Source: Pseudooctadecabacter jejudonensis (lineage in GTDB: Bacteria > Pseudomonadota > Alphaproteobacteria > Rhodobacterales > Rhodobacteraceae). From it: a stretch of 64,000 bases of DNA. Positions 34,281 through 43,507 of the stretch are shown here, one piece after another (the first letter of the stretch is position 1; each line of letters starts with the position of its first letter). Under the pieces are notes generated by a model that was not told the origin of the DNA, did no database searches, and saw only the letters and a program-made list of their open reading frames with translations. The stretch spans positions 248,001 through 312,000 of the forward strand of contig NZ_FWFT01000003.1 of the NCBI RefSeq assembly GCF_900172275.1, written 5' to 3'. The position numbers were made by a program, and so were the translations under genes.

Positions 34281-34627
34281 TCCCGGAACAGACCACCATC
34301 TGGCACAATCCGCGCTGTTCCAAGTCACGCCAGACGCTGGCGCTGCTGCAAGAGAACGGCATTCAGCCCGCTGTGCGCCTGTACCTCAAGGATGCCCCGT
34401 CCGAGGCGGAGATCGTGGCCGTGCGCAACGCGCTTGGCGTGACCGCCGATGAGATGATGCGCCGCGGTGAGGCGGTGTTCAAAGAGCTGGCCCTTGGCAC
34501 CGCGACGGAGGCCGAGCAGATCGCCGCGATGGTGGCCCATCCGATCCTGATTGAACGGCCGATTGTCGTGCACGAGGGCCGCGCCGCCATTGGCCGCCCG
34601 CCTGAGGCGGTGTTGGGGATTTTTTAG
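34277..34627 (+). CDS. ArsC/Spx-family glutaredoxin-type reductase
   Basis: This 116-residue protein has the ArsC fold with Cys14 in [17 protein letters not shown] and a later [20 protein letters not shown]. This matches glutaredoxin-dependent arsenate reductase and its YfgD relatives. No arsenite pump or ArsR is nearby, so an arsenate role is not assured. The stop codon TAG lies inside the dispersed repeat at 34622, which also serves as its 3' end. Last gene of the DUF952-pyrD unit. Confidence 0.88.
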   Translation: MIPEQTTIWHNPRCSKSRQTLALLQENGIQPAVRLYLKDAPSEAEIVAVRNALGVTADEMMRRGEAVFKELALGTATEAEQIAAMVAHPILIERPIVVHEGRAAIGRPPEAVLGIF

Positions 34628-34717
34628 GTATTTGAGACCCAAAGAATTCGAGCCGTCTCGGAGCGGCCCCATCTGTAATACGTGGGGGGCCGGTCAGGCG
34701 AAGAATGGTCGGAGACC
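34622..34717. repeat. Long copy of the dispersed repeat with variable-loop hairpin
   Basis: This 96-base element pairs with 48881-48964. Both run TTTTAGGTATTTGAGACCC, AAAGAATTC, then GCCGTCTYGGAGCGGCCCC, a loop, GGGGCCGGTCAGG and AAGAATGGTCGGAGACC. The GGCCCC/GGGGCC stem is kept in both, but the loop is about 15 bases here and 3 in the other. It lies between the convergent arsC-like and MATE genes. Confidence 0.75.
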
Positions 34718-34753
34718 CGAGCCGAAGAACACAGTGAGCGAAGCCGTGATGCG

Positions 34754-36106
34754 TCAGATGCTTCTCTCCAACGCGGGGTATTTCAGGCCAAGTGTCGCGC
34801 CGCGCGCGGCGAAGCTGATCAGCAAGGCAATCCACAGACCTGTGTTGCCCGCAAGCGGCATGAGGGCCAGGGCGGCTGCAAAATAGATCATGGTTGAGAC
34901 CGCCATCATATTGCGCATGTCGCGGGTGCGGGTGGCGCCGATGAATATGCCGTCCAGCATGAAGGGGGCTGCGGACAAAAACGGCGTCAGCGCCATAAAG
35001 ATCAGATACTCACGCGCGGCAAGGCGCACATCGGGGGCGGTGGTCATCATGTCAATAATCGCCCCGCCGAAGGTCAAGAACACACCGGCCAGCAGCACGC
35101 CAATGCCAGCCCCCCAAAGGCTGACCATGACGCTGGCACGGCGGAAAGCAGGGCGGTCAGCGGCCCCGAGGGCACGGCCCACCAGTGCCTCGACCGCGAA
35201 GGCAAAGCCATCCATGGCGTGGGCGGTGAAGGCCAGAAACTGCAGCAGGATCTGGTTCGCCGCCAGCCGCGTGTCGCCATAGCGGGCGCCGAAAAACAGA
35301 AACGACATAAAGATGGATTGCAACAGCAGGGACCGCACCATGATGTCGGCGTTCACACTGGCAAAGCGGCGCAGTTTGGCCGGATCCAGCAGGCGGGCGC
35401 GGTCCGCCAGATCCGCGCGGCCCAGCCCTGCGCGGCAATACCACAGGCCCAGCACGCAACCCGTGACCTCGGCCGCGACCGTTGCGATGGCAACGCCCTG
35501 CCCCCCCCAGCCGAAGCCCAGCACGAACACCAGATCAAGTACGATGTTGATGCCGTTCATCACCAGCTGAATGACCAGAATGGCCCGTGTGCGTTCGGCG
35601 GCCACCAGCCAGCCGGTGATCGCGTAGGTGGCAATCAGAAACGGGGCGGACCACACGCGAATCGCCATGTAGGATCGCGCCAGCGCCTCCACCTCGGCAC
35701 TGGCGGGCGACAGCCAAAAGCCCAGTGCAAACAGGGGGGCCTGAAGCGCGATGATCAGCAGCCCGCCAAGGGCTGCAATGCCCAGCGCGCGGATCAGGAT
35801 TGCCGCGGTCTCAGCGCGATCCCCCGCTCCCCGTGCCTGGGCGGCAAAGCCCGTCGTGCCCATCCGCAAAAACCCGAAGATCCAGTACAGCCCTGTCAGG
35901 ATGATGGCACCGATGCCCACCGCCCCGATGGGCGCGGCCTCCCCCATTTGGCCCACCACGCCAGTGTCGACCAGCCCCAGCAGGGGCACTGTGATGTTGG
36001 CCAGCACCACCGGCACCGCGATGTTCAGAATCCGCCCGTGCGTCAACGGTCCTTTAGTCGGCGGCCTCTCAGCCGGCGGCCCCCCAGTCGGCGGCGCGTC
36101 AGCCAT
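34754..36106 (-). CDS. MATE family efflux transporter
   Basis: This 450-residue protein has twelve helices in two similar halves; ILNIAVPVVLANITVPLLGL and VDTGVVGQMGEAAPIGAVGI form the first pair, and AANQILLQFLAFTAHAMDGF marks the start of the second half. It belongs to the DinF-like branch. It exports drugs or metabolites in exchange for H+ or Na+. The N-terminal MADAPPTGGPPAERPPTKGP is a proline-rich extension. Its start overlaps the end of the unknown gene upstream by eight bases, closing an overlapping four-gene unit. Confidence 0.94.
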   Translation of the reverse strand: MADAPPTGGPPAERPPTKGPLTHGRILNIAVPVVLANITVPLLGLVDTGVVGQMGEAAPIGAVGIGAIILTGLYWIFGFLRMGTTGFAAQARGAGDRAETAAILIRALGIAALGGLLIIALQAPLFALGFWLSPASAEVEALARSYMAIRVWSAPFLIATYAITGWLVAAERTRAILVIQLVMNGINIVLDLVFVLGFGWGGQGVAIATVAAEVTGCVLGLWYCRAGLGRADLADRARLLDPAKLRRFASVNADIMVRSLLLQSIFMSFLFFGARYGDTRLAANQILLQFLAFTAHAMDGFAFAVEALVGRALGAADRPAFRRASVMVSLWGAGIGVLLAGVFLTFGGAIIDMMTTAPDVRLAAREYLIFMALTPFLSAAPFMLDGIFIGATRTRDMRNMMAVSTMIYFAAALALMPLAGNTGLWIALLISFAARGATLGLKYPALERSI

Positions 36107-36617
36107 AGCTGAACCGGTCGTCCGCGCCGACCAGTGCGTTCGCCGCCGTCACGGCCTCGGGCAGGCCCTTGTCCGCAGACAACAGGCAGGCCGCAACCCA
36201 CGGGATGATAACGCGGGGATCAGGCGCGCCCAAAGGCCCGACCAGATGTCCGCCCGTGTCGAAAACAGCCGCTGCCAGACCGCTTTCGCGGGTGGCGGAG
36301 GCCGTCGAGATCAGGACGCTGTCCGACGGAAACGTCAGCCCCGCAAAGAGCTTGGCAGTGATCAGCCATGGACCATCCATCATCGAAGGGTCCAAAACCG
36401 CAGCCCCTCCGTCGCCCAGATAGAGGCCCCGCGGCCCGCCTTTGGCACTGAGGATCGTCACATCATGGGCGGCCCCTGCGATCAACGCGTCCCTGACCGC
36501 CTCGGGCGATGTGGGCCGCATCAGGCGGACGTCATAGCCCATGCCTTCGGCCACGGCCCTCAGGCCCATTCCTTCGGCGCTGTCGCCCACGGCGATAAGT
36601 GTTACTGTCGTCGTCAT
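36099..36617 (-). CDS. Unknown protein with Rossmann-like pattern
   Basis: This 172-residue soluble protein starts [20 protein letters not shown]. It alternates strands and helices (DVTILSAKGG, SVLISTASATRESGLAAAVF, RVIIPWVAACLLSADKGLPE), suggesting a Rossmann-type or response-regulator-like fold, but no motif or catalytic residue is recognised. Its ATG overlaps the stop of the upstream thioesterase by one base, and its own end overlaps the MATE start, so it works in that set. I cannot assign a function. Confidence 0.7.
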   Translation of the reverse strand: MTTTVTLIAVGDSAEGMGLRAVAEGMGYDVRLMRPTSPEAVRDALIAGAAHDVTILSAKGGPRGLYLGDGGAAVLDPSMMDGPWLITAKLFAGLTFPSDSVLISTASATRESGLAAAVFDTGGHLVGPLGAPDPRVIIPWVAACLLSADKGLPEAVTAANALVGADDRFSYG

Positions 36618-37120
36618 TATGTGGCCTCTTGGGTCGGGGTGCCCCGTTGCGGCATTAGAAAATGTCCCGTGGCCTGGGCGAACAGGCGACTGCGGTTGTC
36701 CTGCCATGCCTCCACATGCACGGAGGCATAACGCCGCCCAGACCGGTTCACCCGCGCGCGGGCATAGGCGTCGCGCGGCAGGCCGGAGCGCAGATAATCC
36801 ACGGTGAAGTCAATCGTCTTGGGCAGGCGGAACCCTGTGGCCACATCCTCGCCTGCCTCCATGCGGTCCCACATCAAGGCCCAGCTGAGTTCAACAATCG
36901 CGGTGGTTTCAAGAAACGCCGCCGTGGCCCCGCCGTGCAGTGCTGGCAACATCGGGTTGCCGATCAGATTGTCACGGTAGGGCATAACGCCCGTCAGCTC
37001 ATCCCCCAGACGGTCAAACCGAAAGCCCATGTAGCCGATGTAGGGCACGCCCTGCACAAGGGTCTGCAAGGCCGCATCGCGCCGCTGTTTGATGATCTGG
37101 ACGGGTTCGGGGCGCTTCAT
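36617..37120 (-). CDS. PaaI-type hotdog thioesterase (second of two)
   Basis: This 167-residue protein has the hotdog pattern [40 protein letters not shown] and [20 protein letters not shown]. The HGG-x(6)-E motif provides the usual active-site aspartate/glutamate position. It should cleave an acyl-CoA thioester. It overlaps the preceding, paralogous gene by four bases and the next by one, forming a tightly packed unit with it; a heterodimer is conceivable. Confidence 0.9.
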   Translation of the reverse strand: MKRPEPVQIIKQRRDAALQTLVQGVPYIGYMGFRFDRLGDELTGVMPYRDNLIGNPMLPALHGGATAAFLETTAIVELSWALMWDRMEAGEDVATGFRLPKTIDFTVDYLRSGLPRDAYARARVNRSGRRYASVHVEAWQDNRSRLFAQATGHFLMPQRGTPTQEAT

Positions 37121-37653
37121 GACGGGGTGACCTTGGTGGGTTGAATGGCAAAAGCACCGGTGGCGGTTGCCACAGGCCGGTCGGTGTCATCATCAAGGGC
37201 CGTGGCGCGCACGAAGGCCACCGACCGTGTGACATGATAGCATTCGGCCCGCGCGATGATCGTCTGGCCAGGCGTGGCGGGGCGCATGTAATCGATCCGC
37301 AAATCCAGCGTGGCGGTGCCCAAGGGCAGGCTGTCATGGACCATCACCGCTGCCCCGCTGCAGGTGTCCAGCAGGGCCGACACGGCCCCGCCCGCAATAA
37401 CGCCCGTCTCTGGGTCGCCGATCAGGCGGGCGTCATAGGGCATGCTGAGCGTGGCCTGACCTGCGGCAATCTCAACCACTGACATGCCCAGGGCCGTCGC
37501 ATGGGGCAAGGCCGCGATAAACTGTTGGGCAATCTTTTCCTGGCGCCCGCCAGCCTCATCTGGGGCCTGATCTGGGGCCTGATCTGCGGCTTGATCCACT
37601 GCGGGGTCCCGCGACTGATCTGTGGTCTGATCCGGGGTCTGGTCATGTGTCAT
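37117..37653 (-). CDS. PaaI-type hotdog thioesterase with Asp/Gln-rich N-terminus
   Basis: This 178-residue protein starts at the ATG at 37653. Residues 3-35 repeat D-Q-T/A-x-D-Q units ([28 protein letters not shown]), encoded by a tandem GATCTGGGGCCT-like DNA repeat. The body is a hotdog domain: [40 protein letters not shown] and [20 protein letters not shown]. It is paralogous to the next gene. The low-complexity head is probably disordered; its copy number may vary between strains. First gene of the overlapping unit that ends with MATE. Confidence 0.88.
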   Translation of the reverse strand: MTHDQTPDQTTDQSRDPAVDQAADQAPDQAPDEAGGRQEKIAQQFIAALPHATALGMSVVEIAAGQATLSMPYDARLIGDPETGVIAGGAVSALLDTCSGAAVMVHDSLPLGTATLDLRIDYMRPATPGQTIIARAECYHVTRSVAFVRATALDDDTDRPVATATGAFAIQPTKVTPS

Positions 37654-37775
37654 AGGCTGTTTGAACCCCCATCGCGCGGTCTTCGCAAGCGGTTTCGTGA
37701 TTGTAACGTGACATCCGCCCCGTTGCGCGGCCCCTGACGCTTGCGTAAGCTGGGACAAAAGACAGGAGACCGACC

Positions 37776-38144
37776 ATGTCGGAGCAACGGCTCAGCTTTA
37801 AGGAAATGTGCGCCAAGTTTGACGTCACACCGCGCACCCTGCGCTACTATGAATATATTGAGCTGCTGTCGCCCGAGCGCGAAGGCCGGTCGCGGTTTTA
37901 CGGCCCCAAAGAGCTGGCACGCATGACGTTGATCCTGCGGGGACGCAAGTTCGGCTTCCCGCTTGAGGAAATTCGCCAGTGGCTCTTGATTTACGAAAAC
38001 GAAGGCACAGAAGCGCAGATGCGCACCTGGGTCGATTACGCCACCCGCCAGCTGTCAGAGTTGGAAGAACAACGCCGCCAGTTGGACGACACCATGGACG
38101 AATTGCGCAAACTGCGCGACGACACAGCCGCCAATCTGGACTGA
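37776..38144 (+). CDS. MerR-family regulator (first of a tandem pair)
   Basis: This 122-residue protein has an N-terminal MerR HTH ([20 protein letters not shown], then [20 protein letters not shown]) and a coiled-coil dimer helix ([20 protein letters not shown]). No cysteines are placed for metal sensing. It is clearly paralogous to the gene at 38496 (shared [13 protein letters not shown] / GKRFGFSLEEIRQ). Together with the beta-oxidation genes downstream, a LiuR-like role sensing acyl-CoA is likely. GGAG precedes the ATG. Confidence 0.9.
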   Translation: MSEQRLSFKEMCAKFDVTPRTLRYYEYIELLSPEREGRSRFYGPKELARMTLILRGRKFGFPLEEIRQWLLIYENEGTEAQMRTWVDYATRQLSELEEQRRQLDDTMDELRKLRDDTAANLD

Positions 38145-38495
38145 CCTTTTGGCGGCCTGTGATCTTGGGTCAGGGGCAATCACGGTGGCTCTCGTCGCGT
38201 CACAATTGTGTTCCCATCAGCGAAATATCCCGCGCATCCGCCGACCCGCAGGCGCCCCCTGCCGCCGAACCGGTATGGAATTCCTTACCTTCATCGTCAT
38301 ATAAATAAGGGGTCTGGGGAAATTCTCGCCTGTCTTCCCCGTTAGAAAATTGCGCCAGACGCCCCTAAAATGACCTGACCTTTCGTCATCCCCATTTTGA
38401 CGCGGCGTCACGTTTACGTACACGTCATCTTTTCTTGTATGAATGTGGAAAGACCCTCACCTGCCGGTCACCCCCAACCGCTCTGAGGAAAAGTT
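38145..38495. other. Gene-free leader between tandem MerR genes with an operator-like dyad
   Basis: No gene is visible in 351 bases. TTTACGTACACGTCAT at 38413-38428 matches the dyad TTGACGTTCACGTCAA upstream of the thiolase gene in 13 of 16 bases. It lies 68 bases before the second MerR gene and is a likely operator. A GGGGAA...TTCCCC hairpin occurs near 38316-38340. Confidence 0.6.
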
Positions 38496-38897
38496 ATGAC
38501 GGACCAAACAATGACCATTCGCCAGATGTGCGAAGACTTTGATGTGACACCCCGCACGCTTCGTTTCTATGAAGCCAAGGAGTTGTTGTTCCCCCAACGT
38601 GAAGGCCAGAAGCGTCTTTACGGCAAGCGCGACCGTGCGCGACTGAAGTTGATCCTGCGCGGCAAGCGTTTCGGGTTCAGCCTCGAAGAGATCCGCCAAC
38701 TGCTGGATCTGTATTACATGAATGACAGCCAGGCCACGCAGCTGCGTGAAACCTATGTGCTGGCTGAAAAACACCTCGCCGATATGAAAGCCCAGCGTGC
38801 TGAGCTGGATGAGGCGATTGCCGAATTGCAAACCCAGATGGATTGGGGCCGTTCGCGCCTCGCCCAAATTGACCCACAGCAGGCCAAGGCAAGCTAG
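38496..38897 (+). CDS. MerR-family regulator linked to beta-oxidation
   Basis: This 133-residue protein has the MerR HTH ([40 protein letters not shown]) and a coiled-coil (KHLADMKAQRAELDEAIAEL). It lacks metal-site cysteines. It stands 34 bases upstream of the acyl-CoA dehydrogenase gene and should be co-transcribed with it. Its own upstream region and that of the thiolase gene carry related TGACGT-nn-ACGTCA dyads, so it is the best candidate for the local beta-oxidation regulator. It is paralogous to the MerR gene at 37776. Confidence 0.92.
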   Translation: MTDQTMTIRQMCEDFDVTPRTLRFYEAKELLFPQREGQKRLYGKRDRARLKLILRGKRFGFSLEEIRQLLDLYYMNDSQATQLRETYVLAEKHLADMKAQRAELDEAIAELQTQMDWGRSRLAQIDPQQAKAS

Positions 38898-38931
38898 CCC
38901 CGCCTGATCACACGACCCTTAGGAGGACCCG

Positions 38932-40710
38932 ATGCCGACGTTTACAGCACCGACGAAAGACCAGCAGTTTGTTCTGCACAATGTCCTGAAGATTTCCGAA
39001 CAGGACATCCCGGGCTTTGCCGATCTGGACCGTGATTTTACGGATGCGGTTTTGACGGAAGCCGGCAAATTGGCCGCTGAGGTCCTCGCCCCGCTCAACA
39101 CTGTGGGCGACAAACAAGGTTGCACGCTGGAAAATGGCGTGGTGCGCGTGCCTGACGGCTTCAAAGAGGCCTACGACCAGATGGCCGAAGGCGGCTGGAT
39201 GGCCATGGACATGCCGGAAGAATACGGCGGCCAGGGCCTGCCCTACATCATGCACACCGCGGCGATGGAACCGATGGTCAGCGCCAACATGGCGTTCAAC
39301 ATGTACCCCGGCCTGACCCACGGCAACATGGCCGCGATCCTGGCCCACGGCACCGAAGAGCAAAAGCAGACCTATCTGCCCAAAATGGCCACCGGCGAAT
39401 GGTCCGGCACCATGAACCTGACAGAGCCCCACTGCGGCACGGACCTTGGCCTGATGCGCACAAAGGCGGAACCGCAGGACGACGGCACCTACAAAATCTC
39501 CGGCCAGAAAATCTGGATCTCTGCGGGTGAGCACGAGATGTCCGAAAACATCATTCACCTCGTGCTGGCAAAAATCCCGGGCGGGCCTGACGGCGTCAAA
39601 GGCATCTCGCTGTTCATCGTGCCGAAGTTCCTGATCAACGAAGACGGCTCATTGGGCGCGCGGAACTCTGTGTCCTGTGGTGGTCTGGAAGAAAAGATGG
39701 GCATTCACGGCAATTCCACCTGCGTGATCAACCATGACGAATCCATCGGCTACCTGATCGGTGACATGCACAAAGGCATGCGCGCCATGTTCACCATGAT
39801 GAACGAGGCCCGTCTTGGCGTGGGCCTGCAGGGCTATGCGCAAGGTGAGGTCGCCTACCAGAACGCCCTGGGCTTTGCCCGCGACCGCCTGCAGGGCCGC
39901 GATGTCACAGGCGTGAAAAACCCCGAAGGCCCCGCCGATCCGATCATCGTGCACCCCGATGTGCGCCGCAATCTGATGGACCAAAAGGCCTTTGTCGAAG
40001 GGGCCCGCGCCCTGACGTACTGGGGCGCCGTGATGATCGACCGCGCGCACAAGAACGAAGATGCCGACGCGGATGCAATGATTTCCCTGCTCACCCCCGT
40101 GGTCAAAGGCTTTCTGACCGACAAGGGGTTTGAGACCTGCGTTCTGGCGCAGCAAACCCTCGGCGGGTCCGGCTTTACGCAGGAATGGGGGCTTGAGCAG
40201 TTCGTGCGCGATGCGCGGATCACGATGATCTATGAAGGAACGAACGGTGTGCAATCGCTTGACCTGGTGGGCCGCAAACTGGGCCTCAATGGCGGCAAGA
40301 CGATCATGGGTTTCTTTGAAATGATCAAAGGCTACATCGCAGAAAACAAAGGCGATGAGGCGTTCGAGCGGGACTTCCTTGAGCCGCTGAAAGCCGCGTC
40401 GAAAGATCTGCAAGCCGCGGGGATGTATTTCATGCAGAACGGCATGAAGAACCCCAACAACGCGCTGGCGGGGTCTTATGATTTCATGCACATGATGGGC
40501 CACGTCTGTCTGGGTCTGATGTGGGCCAAGATGGGCAAAGCGTCGATGGACGCGCTGGCCGCCGGTGACACGGACACCGATTTCCATGAGACGAAGATCG
40601 CCACGGGCCGCTATTACATGGCGCGACAACTGCCGATCACCGCGACCCATCTGGCGCGGATCAATTCGGGCGCCGACACGGTCATGGCGCTGGACGCAGC
40701 CAACTTCTAA
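38932..40710 (+). CDS. Acyl-CoA dehydrogenase, long (about 590 aa) type
   Basis: This 592-residue FAD enzyme makes trans-2-enoyl-CoA, the first step of beta-oxidation. AGGAGGA precedes the ATG. The family landmarks are [40 protein letters not shown] (flavin loop), [20 protein letters not shown] and the catalytic-glutamate motif [16 protein letters not shown]-terminal domain of about 130 residues ([14 protein letters not shown] to VMALDAANF) marks the branch that includes both fatty-acyl dehydrogenases and the DMSP-pathway enzyme DmdC; the substrate is not fixed by sequence. A strong terminator follows. Confidence 0.93.
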   Translation: MPTFTAPTKDQQFVLHNVLKISEQDIPGFADLDRDFTDAVLTEAGKLAAEVLAPLNTVGDKQGCTLENGVVRVPDGFKEAYDQMAEGGWMAMDMPEEYGGQGLPYIMHTAAMEPMVSANMAFNMYPGLTHGNMAAILAHGTEEQKQTYLPKMATGEWSGTMNLTEPHCGTDLGLMRTKAEPQDDGTYKISGQKIWISAGEHEMSENIIHLVLAKIPGGPDGVKGISLFIVPKFLINEDGSLGARNSVSCGGLEEKMGIHGNSTCVINHDESIGYLIGDMHKGMRAMFTMMNEARLGVGLQGYAQGEVAYQNALGFARDRLQGRDVTGVKNPEGPADPIIVHPDVRRNLMDQKAFVEGARALTYWGAVMIDRAHKNEDADADAMISLLTPVVKGFLTDKGFETCVLAQQTLGGSGFTQEWGLEQFVRDARITMIYEGTNGVQSLDLVGRKLGLNGGKTIMGFFEMIKGYIAENKGDEAFERDFLEPLKAASKDLQAAGMYFMQNGMKNPNNALAGSYDFMHMMGHVCLGLMWAKMGKASMDALAAGDTDTDFHETKIATGRYYMARQLPITATHLARINSGADTVMALDAANF

Positions 40711-40715
40711 GATAG

Positions 40716-40745
40716 AAAGGGCGGGGATCAACCCCGCCCTTTTTT
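40716..40745 (+). terminator. Strong intrinsic terminator of the acyl-CoA dehydrogenase gene
   Basis: AAAGGGCGGGG-ATCAA-CCCCGCCCTTT forms an 11-bp perfect stem and is followed by TTT. It starts six bases after the stop codon. Confidence 0.95.
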
Positions 40746-40760
40746 GTTGCAGGACACCCC

Positions 40761-40973
40761 ATGCCCAAACGTTTTCGCCTGACCCGCCGCTTTCCCTGCG
40801 CCATGACAGAAGACGGTTATCGCCGGTTGCGCAGATTCGCGGCTGAGGCCGGATTGGATGAAGGCGAGGCGCTGTCGTTCTTGTTCGAAAACTTCGACAG
40901 CGTCATCGATGAAGACACCTTCGGCCACCGTTTGCGCCTGTTCAATTCAGAGCTGGATGCGCGAAAACGCTGA
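40761..40973 (+). CDS. Small basic hypothetical protein (70 aa)
   Basis: The product MPKRFRLTRRFPCAMTEDGY continues as a helical domain (RRLRRFAAEAGLDEGEALSF, DEDTFGHRLRLFNSELDARK). AGGA precedes the ATG at good distance. It sits just after a terminator and before a long gap, so it probably uses its own weak promoter or read-through. The N-terminal half looks ribbon-helix-helix-like, which would suggest DNA or RNA binding, but no family is recognised. Confidence 0.65.
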   Translation: MPKRFRLTRRFPCAMTEDGYRRLRRFAAEAGLDEGEALSFLFENFDSVIDEDTFGHRLRLFNSELDARKR

Positions 40974-41453
40974 CGTTTCACTGATCGGCGGGCCGACCCT
41001 GCGGGGCGAGTTTTTCGGGTCAAATGAAGGGGGGCGTTGAACGTCAATTGAGACAGCGTTCTCTGACGCGGGCGCGTTAAGGTTAATGCGGCGGGCCGCG
41101 GACCAAGCCTGCGGATCACGACCGTAGATCAAAACGGGGCCGACCGCATCGGGCCGGCCCCTTAAAGCCCACAAAGGCCAAAACGGTCTGACAAGAAGAC
41201 CCCGACAACCTGTGCACCGGCGGGGGCGAAGCAAGTCAGCCGCGCAGGGCCATGAGGATCTTCACCTTGGACGCCGCTTCACTCTCCAGCTATCGGCGCC
41301 CCCTTGTCTTGGCGCATTAACCTTAACGCGCCCTTAATCCGATCTTTAAAAAACGCGCGATAACGTGAAAGCCCGGGGCGTATCTTCATCTTGGCAAATA
41401 CAACTCATAGCGCGACAGTGGTCGCAGAACGGACAGTCGCGAAAGGACACCGT
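40974..41453. other. Gene-free stretch with inverted 17-bp repeats
   Basis: No gene is supported in 480 bases. GGCGCGTTAAGGTTAAT (41071-41087) and its exact reverse complement (41316-41332) face each other 228 bases apart. A direct copy of the second also occurs at 31010. The interior is GC-rich with short GGGGCCG/CGGGCCGGCCCC-type stems. The GST promoter presumably lies near 41380-41440. Confidence 0.6.
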
Positions 41454-42086
41454 ATGATCAAACTGTATTGCTTCGGCGAAAGCGGGAATGCGTACAAGGC
41501 CGCCTTGAGCCTGGAATTGGCGAGGGCCGACTGGGAACCGGAGTTTGTGGATTTCTTTGGCGGCGGGGCGCGCGATCCGGCGTTTCGGGCGCTCAATGTC
41601 ATGGGCGAGGTGCCTGTCATGGTCGACGGTGATGTGGTGCTGACCCAATCAGGCGTCATTCAGGATTATGTCGTGGAAACAACCGGCAAGCTGGGTGGGG
41701 ACACGCCCGAGGCGCGGCGTGAGGTGTTGCGTTGGATGTTTTTCGACAACCACAAGGTCAGCAGTGTGGCGGGGCCTTTACGGTTCATGATGAACTTTCT
41801 CGCCGAGGAAAAACGCAATGCCGATGTCATCGGGTTCATGCAGATGCGGCTGATCTCTGCGTTGAAGGTCGTGAACACGCAGCTGGAGGAGCGCGCGTTT
41901 TTGGTGGGCGATCATCTGACCATAGCGGATATCGCCTGTTGTGGGTATCTGTATTACCCCGAACCCTTTGGATTTGACCGCGCGGATTTCCCCAACATTG
42001 ACGCCTGGTTGGACCGGATCGCGGCCACCCCTGGTTGGAAACATCCCTATGACCTGATGCCGGGATCCCCCGCCGACCGCGCCTGA
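41454..42086 (+). CDS. Glutathione S-transferase family protein
   Basis: This 210-residue protein has the thioredoxin-like N-terminal domain (MIKLYCFGESGNAYKAALSL, with ESGN at the catalytic loop and the cis-proline in MGEVPVMVDG, then LTQSGVIQDYV binding the gamma-glutamyl group). The helical C-terminal domain has ERAFLVGDHLTIADIACCGY. GAAAGGA precedes the ATG; an upstream frame to 41391 lacks a ribosome site. In a beta-oxidation locus, conjugation of an electrophilic enoyl product or a ring-opening isomerase role is possible but unproven. Confidence 0.9.
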   Translation: MIKLYCFGESGNAYKAALSLELARADWEPEFVDFFGGGARDPAFRALNVMGEVPVMVDGDVVLTQSGVIQDYVVETTGKLGGDTPEARREVLRWMFFDNHKVSSVAGPLRFMMNFLAEEKRNADVIGFMQMRLISALKVVNTQLEERAFLVGDHLTIADIACCGYLYYPEPFGFDRADFPNIDAWLDRIAATPGWKHPYDLMPGSPADRA

Positions 42087-42106
42087 ACGCACCGTCATTC
42101 GGGCGA

Positions 42107-42154
42107 GTGACGTCACGATAATCTTGAAATCTACGCCGTTGACGTTCACGTCAA
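42107..42154 (+). promoter_or_regulatory. Operator-like dyads upstream of the thiolase gene
   Basis: GTGACGTCAC (42107-42116) is a perfect palindrome. TTGACGT-TC-ACGTCAA (42139-42154) is a 7-bp inverted repeat that ends 31 bases before the thiolase start. A related site, TTTACGTACACGTCAT, lies before the second MerR gene (38413-38428). LiuR-type MerR proteins bind this kind of TGACGT-n2-ACGTCA dyad. Confidence 0.75.
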
Positions 42155-42185
42155 TTCTAACACGCAAGACTCTGGAGTGATCCCA

Positions 42186-43397
42186 ATGACCGACGCTTAT
42201 ATTTACGACGCGATCCGCACGCCTCGCGGCAAGGGCCGCAAGGATGGCTCTTTGCATGAAGTGACCTCCGCCCGGCTGTCCGCCGGTGTGTTGAACGCCT
42301 TGAAAGAGCGCAACAATCTGGAAGGCCACGCGGTAGAGGACGTGATTTGGGGCAATGTCACCCAAGTCAAGGAACAGGGCGGCTGTTTGGCACGGACTGC
42401 CGTGCTGGCCTCTGATCTGGATGAACGCATTCCGGGCCTGGCGATCAACCGCTTTTGTGCGTCCGGCATGGAGGCTGTGAACCTTGCGGCCAACCAAGTC
42501 AAAGGCGGCGCGGGCGAGGCCTATATTGCCGGTGGTGTGGAGATGATGGGCCGCGTGCCGATGGGCAGCGACGGGGCCGCGATTGCGGTGGATCCATCCA
42601 TCGCCATGGAGACCTATTTCGTGCCGCAGGGCATTTCTGCGGACATCATCGCCACCGAATACGGGTTCAGCCGCGATGACGCCGATTTGCTGGCCGCCGC
42701 ATCCCAGAAACGCGCCAAAGCAGCATGGGACGACAACCGCTTTGCCAAGTCCATCGTGCCGGTGCGCGACCAAAACGGCATCGAAATTCTGGCGCATGAC
42801 GAATACATGCGCCCTGAAACGGACATGCAGTCCTTGGGCGGGCTAAAGGCTGCGTTCAAGGATATGGGCGAGGTGATGCCCGGTTTCGACAAGGTCGCGC
42901 TGATGAAGTACCCGCATCTTGAGCGGATCAACCACATCCATACGGCGGGCAACAGCTCTGGTATTGTGGACGGGGCTGCGGGTGTGCTGATCGCGTCCAA
43001 GGAATGGGGCGACCGGATGGGGCTGAAGCCGCGTGCGCGGATCAAGGCCACTGCGAAGATCGGCACCGATCCGACCATCATGCTGACCGGCCCTGTGCCT
43101 GTCACCGAACACATCATGAAGCAGTCGGGCATGAACGTCTCTGACATCGACCTGTTTGAAGTGAACGAGGCGTTCTCAAGCGTCGTGTTGCGGTTCATGC
43201 AGGCCTTCGATGTGGATCATTCGAAGGTCAACGTGAACGGCGGGTCCATCGCAATGGGTCACCCTTTGGGGGCCACCGGCGCCATCATCATCGGCACCCT
43301 TCTGGATGAGATGGAGCGGGCCGACAAGGAAACCGGCCTTGCCACGCTGTGCATCGCGTCAGGCATGGGCGCTGCGACCATTATTGAACGGGTGTAA
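42186..43397 (+). CDS. Acetyl-CoA C-acyltransferase (thiolase)
   Basis: This 403-residue enzyme performs the last beta-oxidation step (3-ketoacyl-CoA cleavage) or the reverse condensation. The nucleophile Cys91 is in [14 protein letters not shown], the histidine in [17 protein letters not shown], and the second cysteine in [15 protein letters not shown], which replaces the usual CGGGG loop with [18 protein letters not shown] motif precedes. GGAG stands before the ATG at 42186. It heads the second beta-oxidation unit with the NTF2-like protein and FadJ. Confidence 0.95.
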   Translation: MTDAYIYDAIRTPRGKGRKDGSLHEVTSARLSAGVLNALKERNNLEGHAVEDVIWGNVTQVKEQGGCLARTAVLASDLDERIPGLAINRFCASGMEAVNLAANQVKGGAGEAYIAGGVEMMGRVPMGSDGAAIAVDPSIAMETYFVPQGISADIIATEYGFSRDDADLLAAASQKRAKAAWDDNRFAKSIVPVRDQNGIEILAHDEYMRPETDMQSLGGLKAAFKDMGEVMPGFDKVALMKYPHLERINHIHTAGNSSGIVDGAAGVLIASKEWGDRMGLKPRARIKATAKIGTDPTIMLTGPVPVTEHIMKQSGMNVSDIDLFEVNEAFSSVVLRFMQAFDVDHSKVNVNGGSIAMGHPLGATGAIIIGTLLDEMERADKETGLATLCIASGMGAATIIERV

Positions 43398-43507
43398 ACG
43401 GGCTATGGCTTCAGGCGGGGACCCCGCCTGCTCTGTCACAGCTATATTATCCCCAAAGACGACAAAAGCTGATAGAGGAGGCCATCCACAGCCAGCGGGA
43501 CGCGCAA

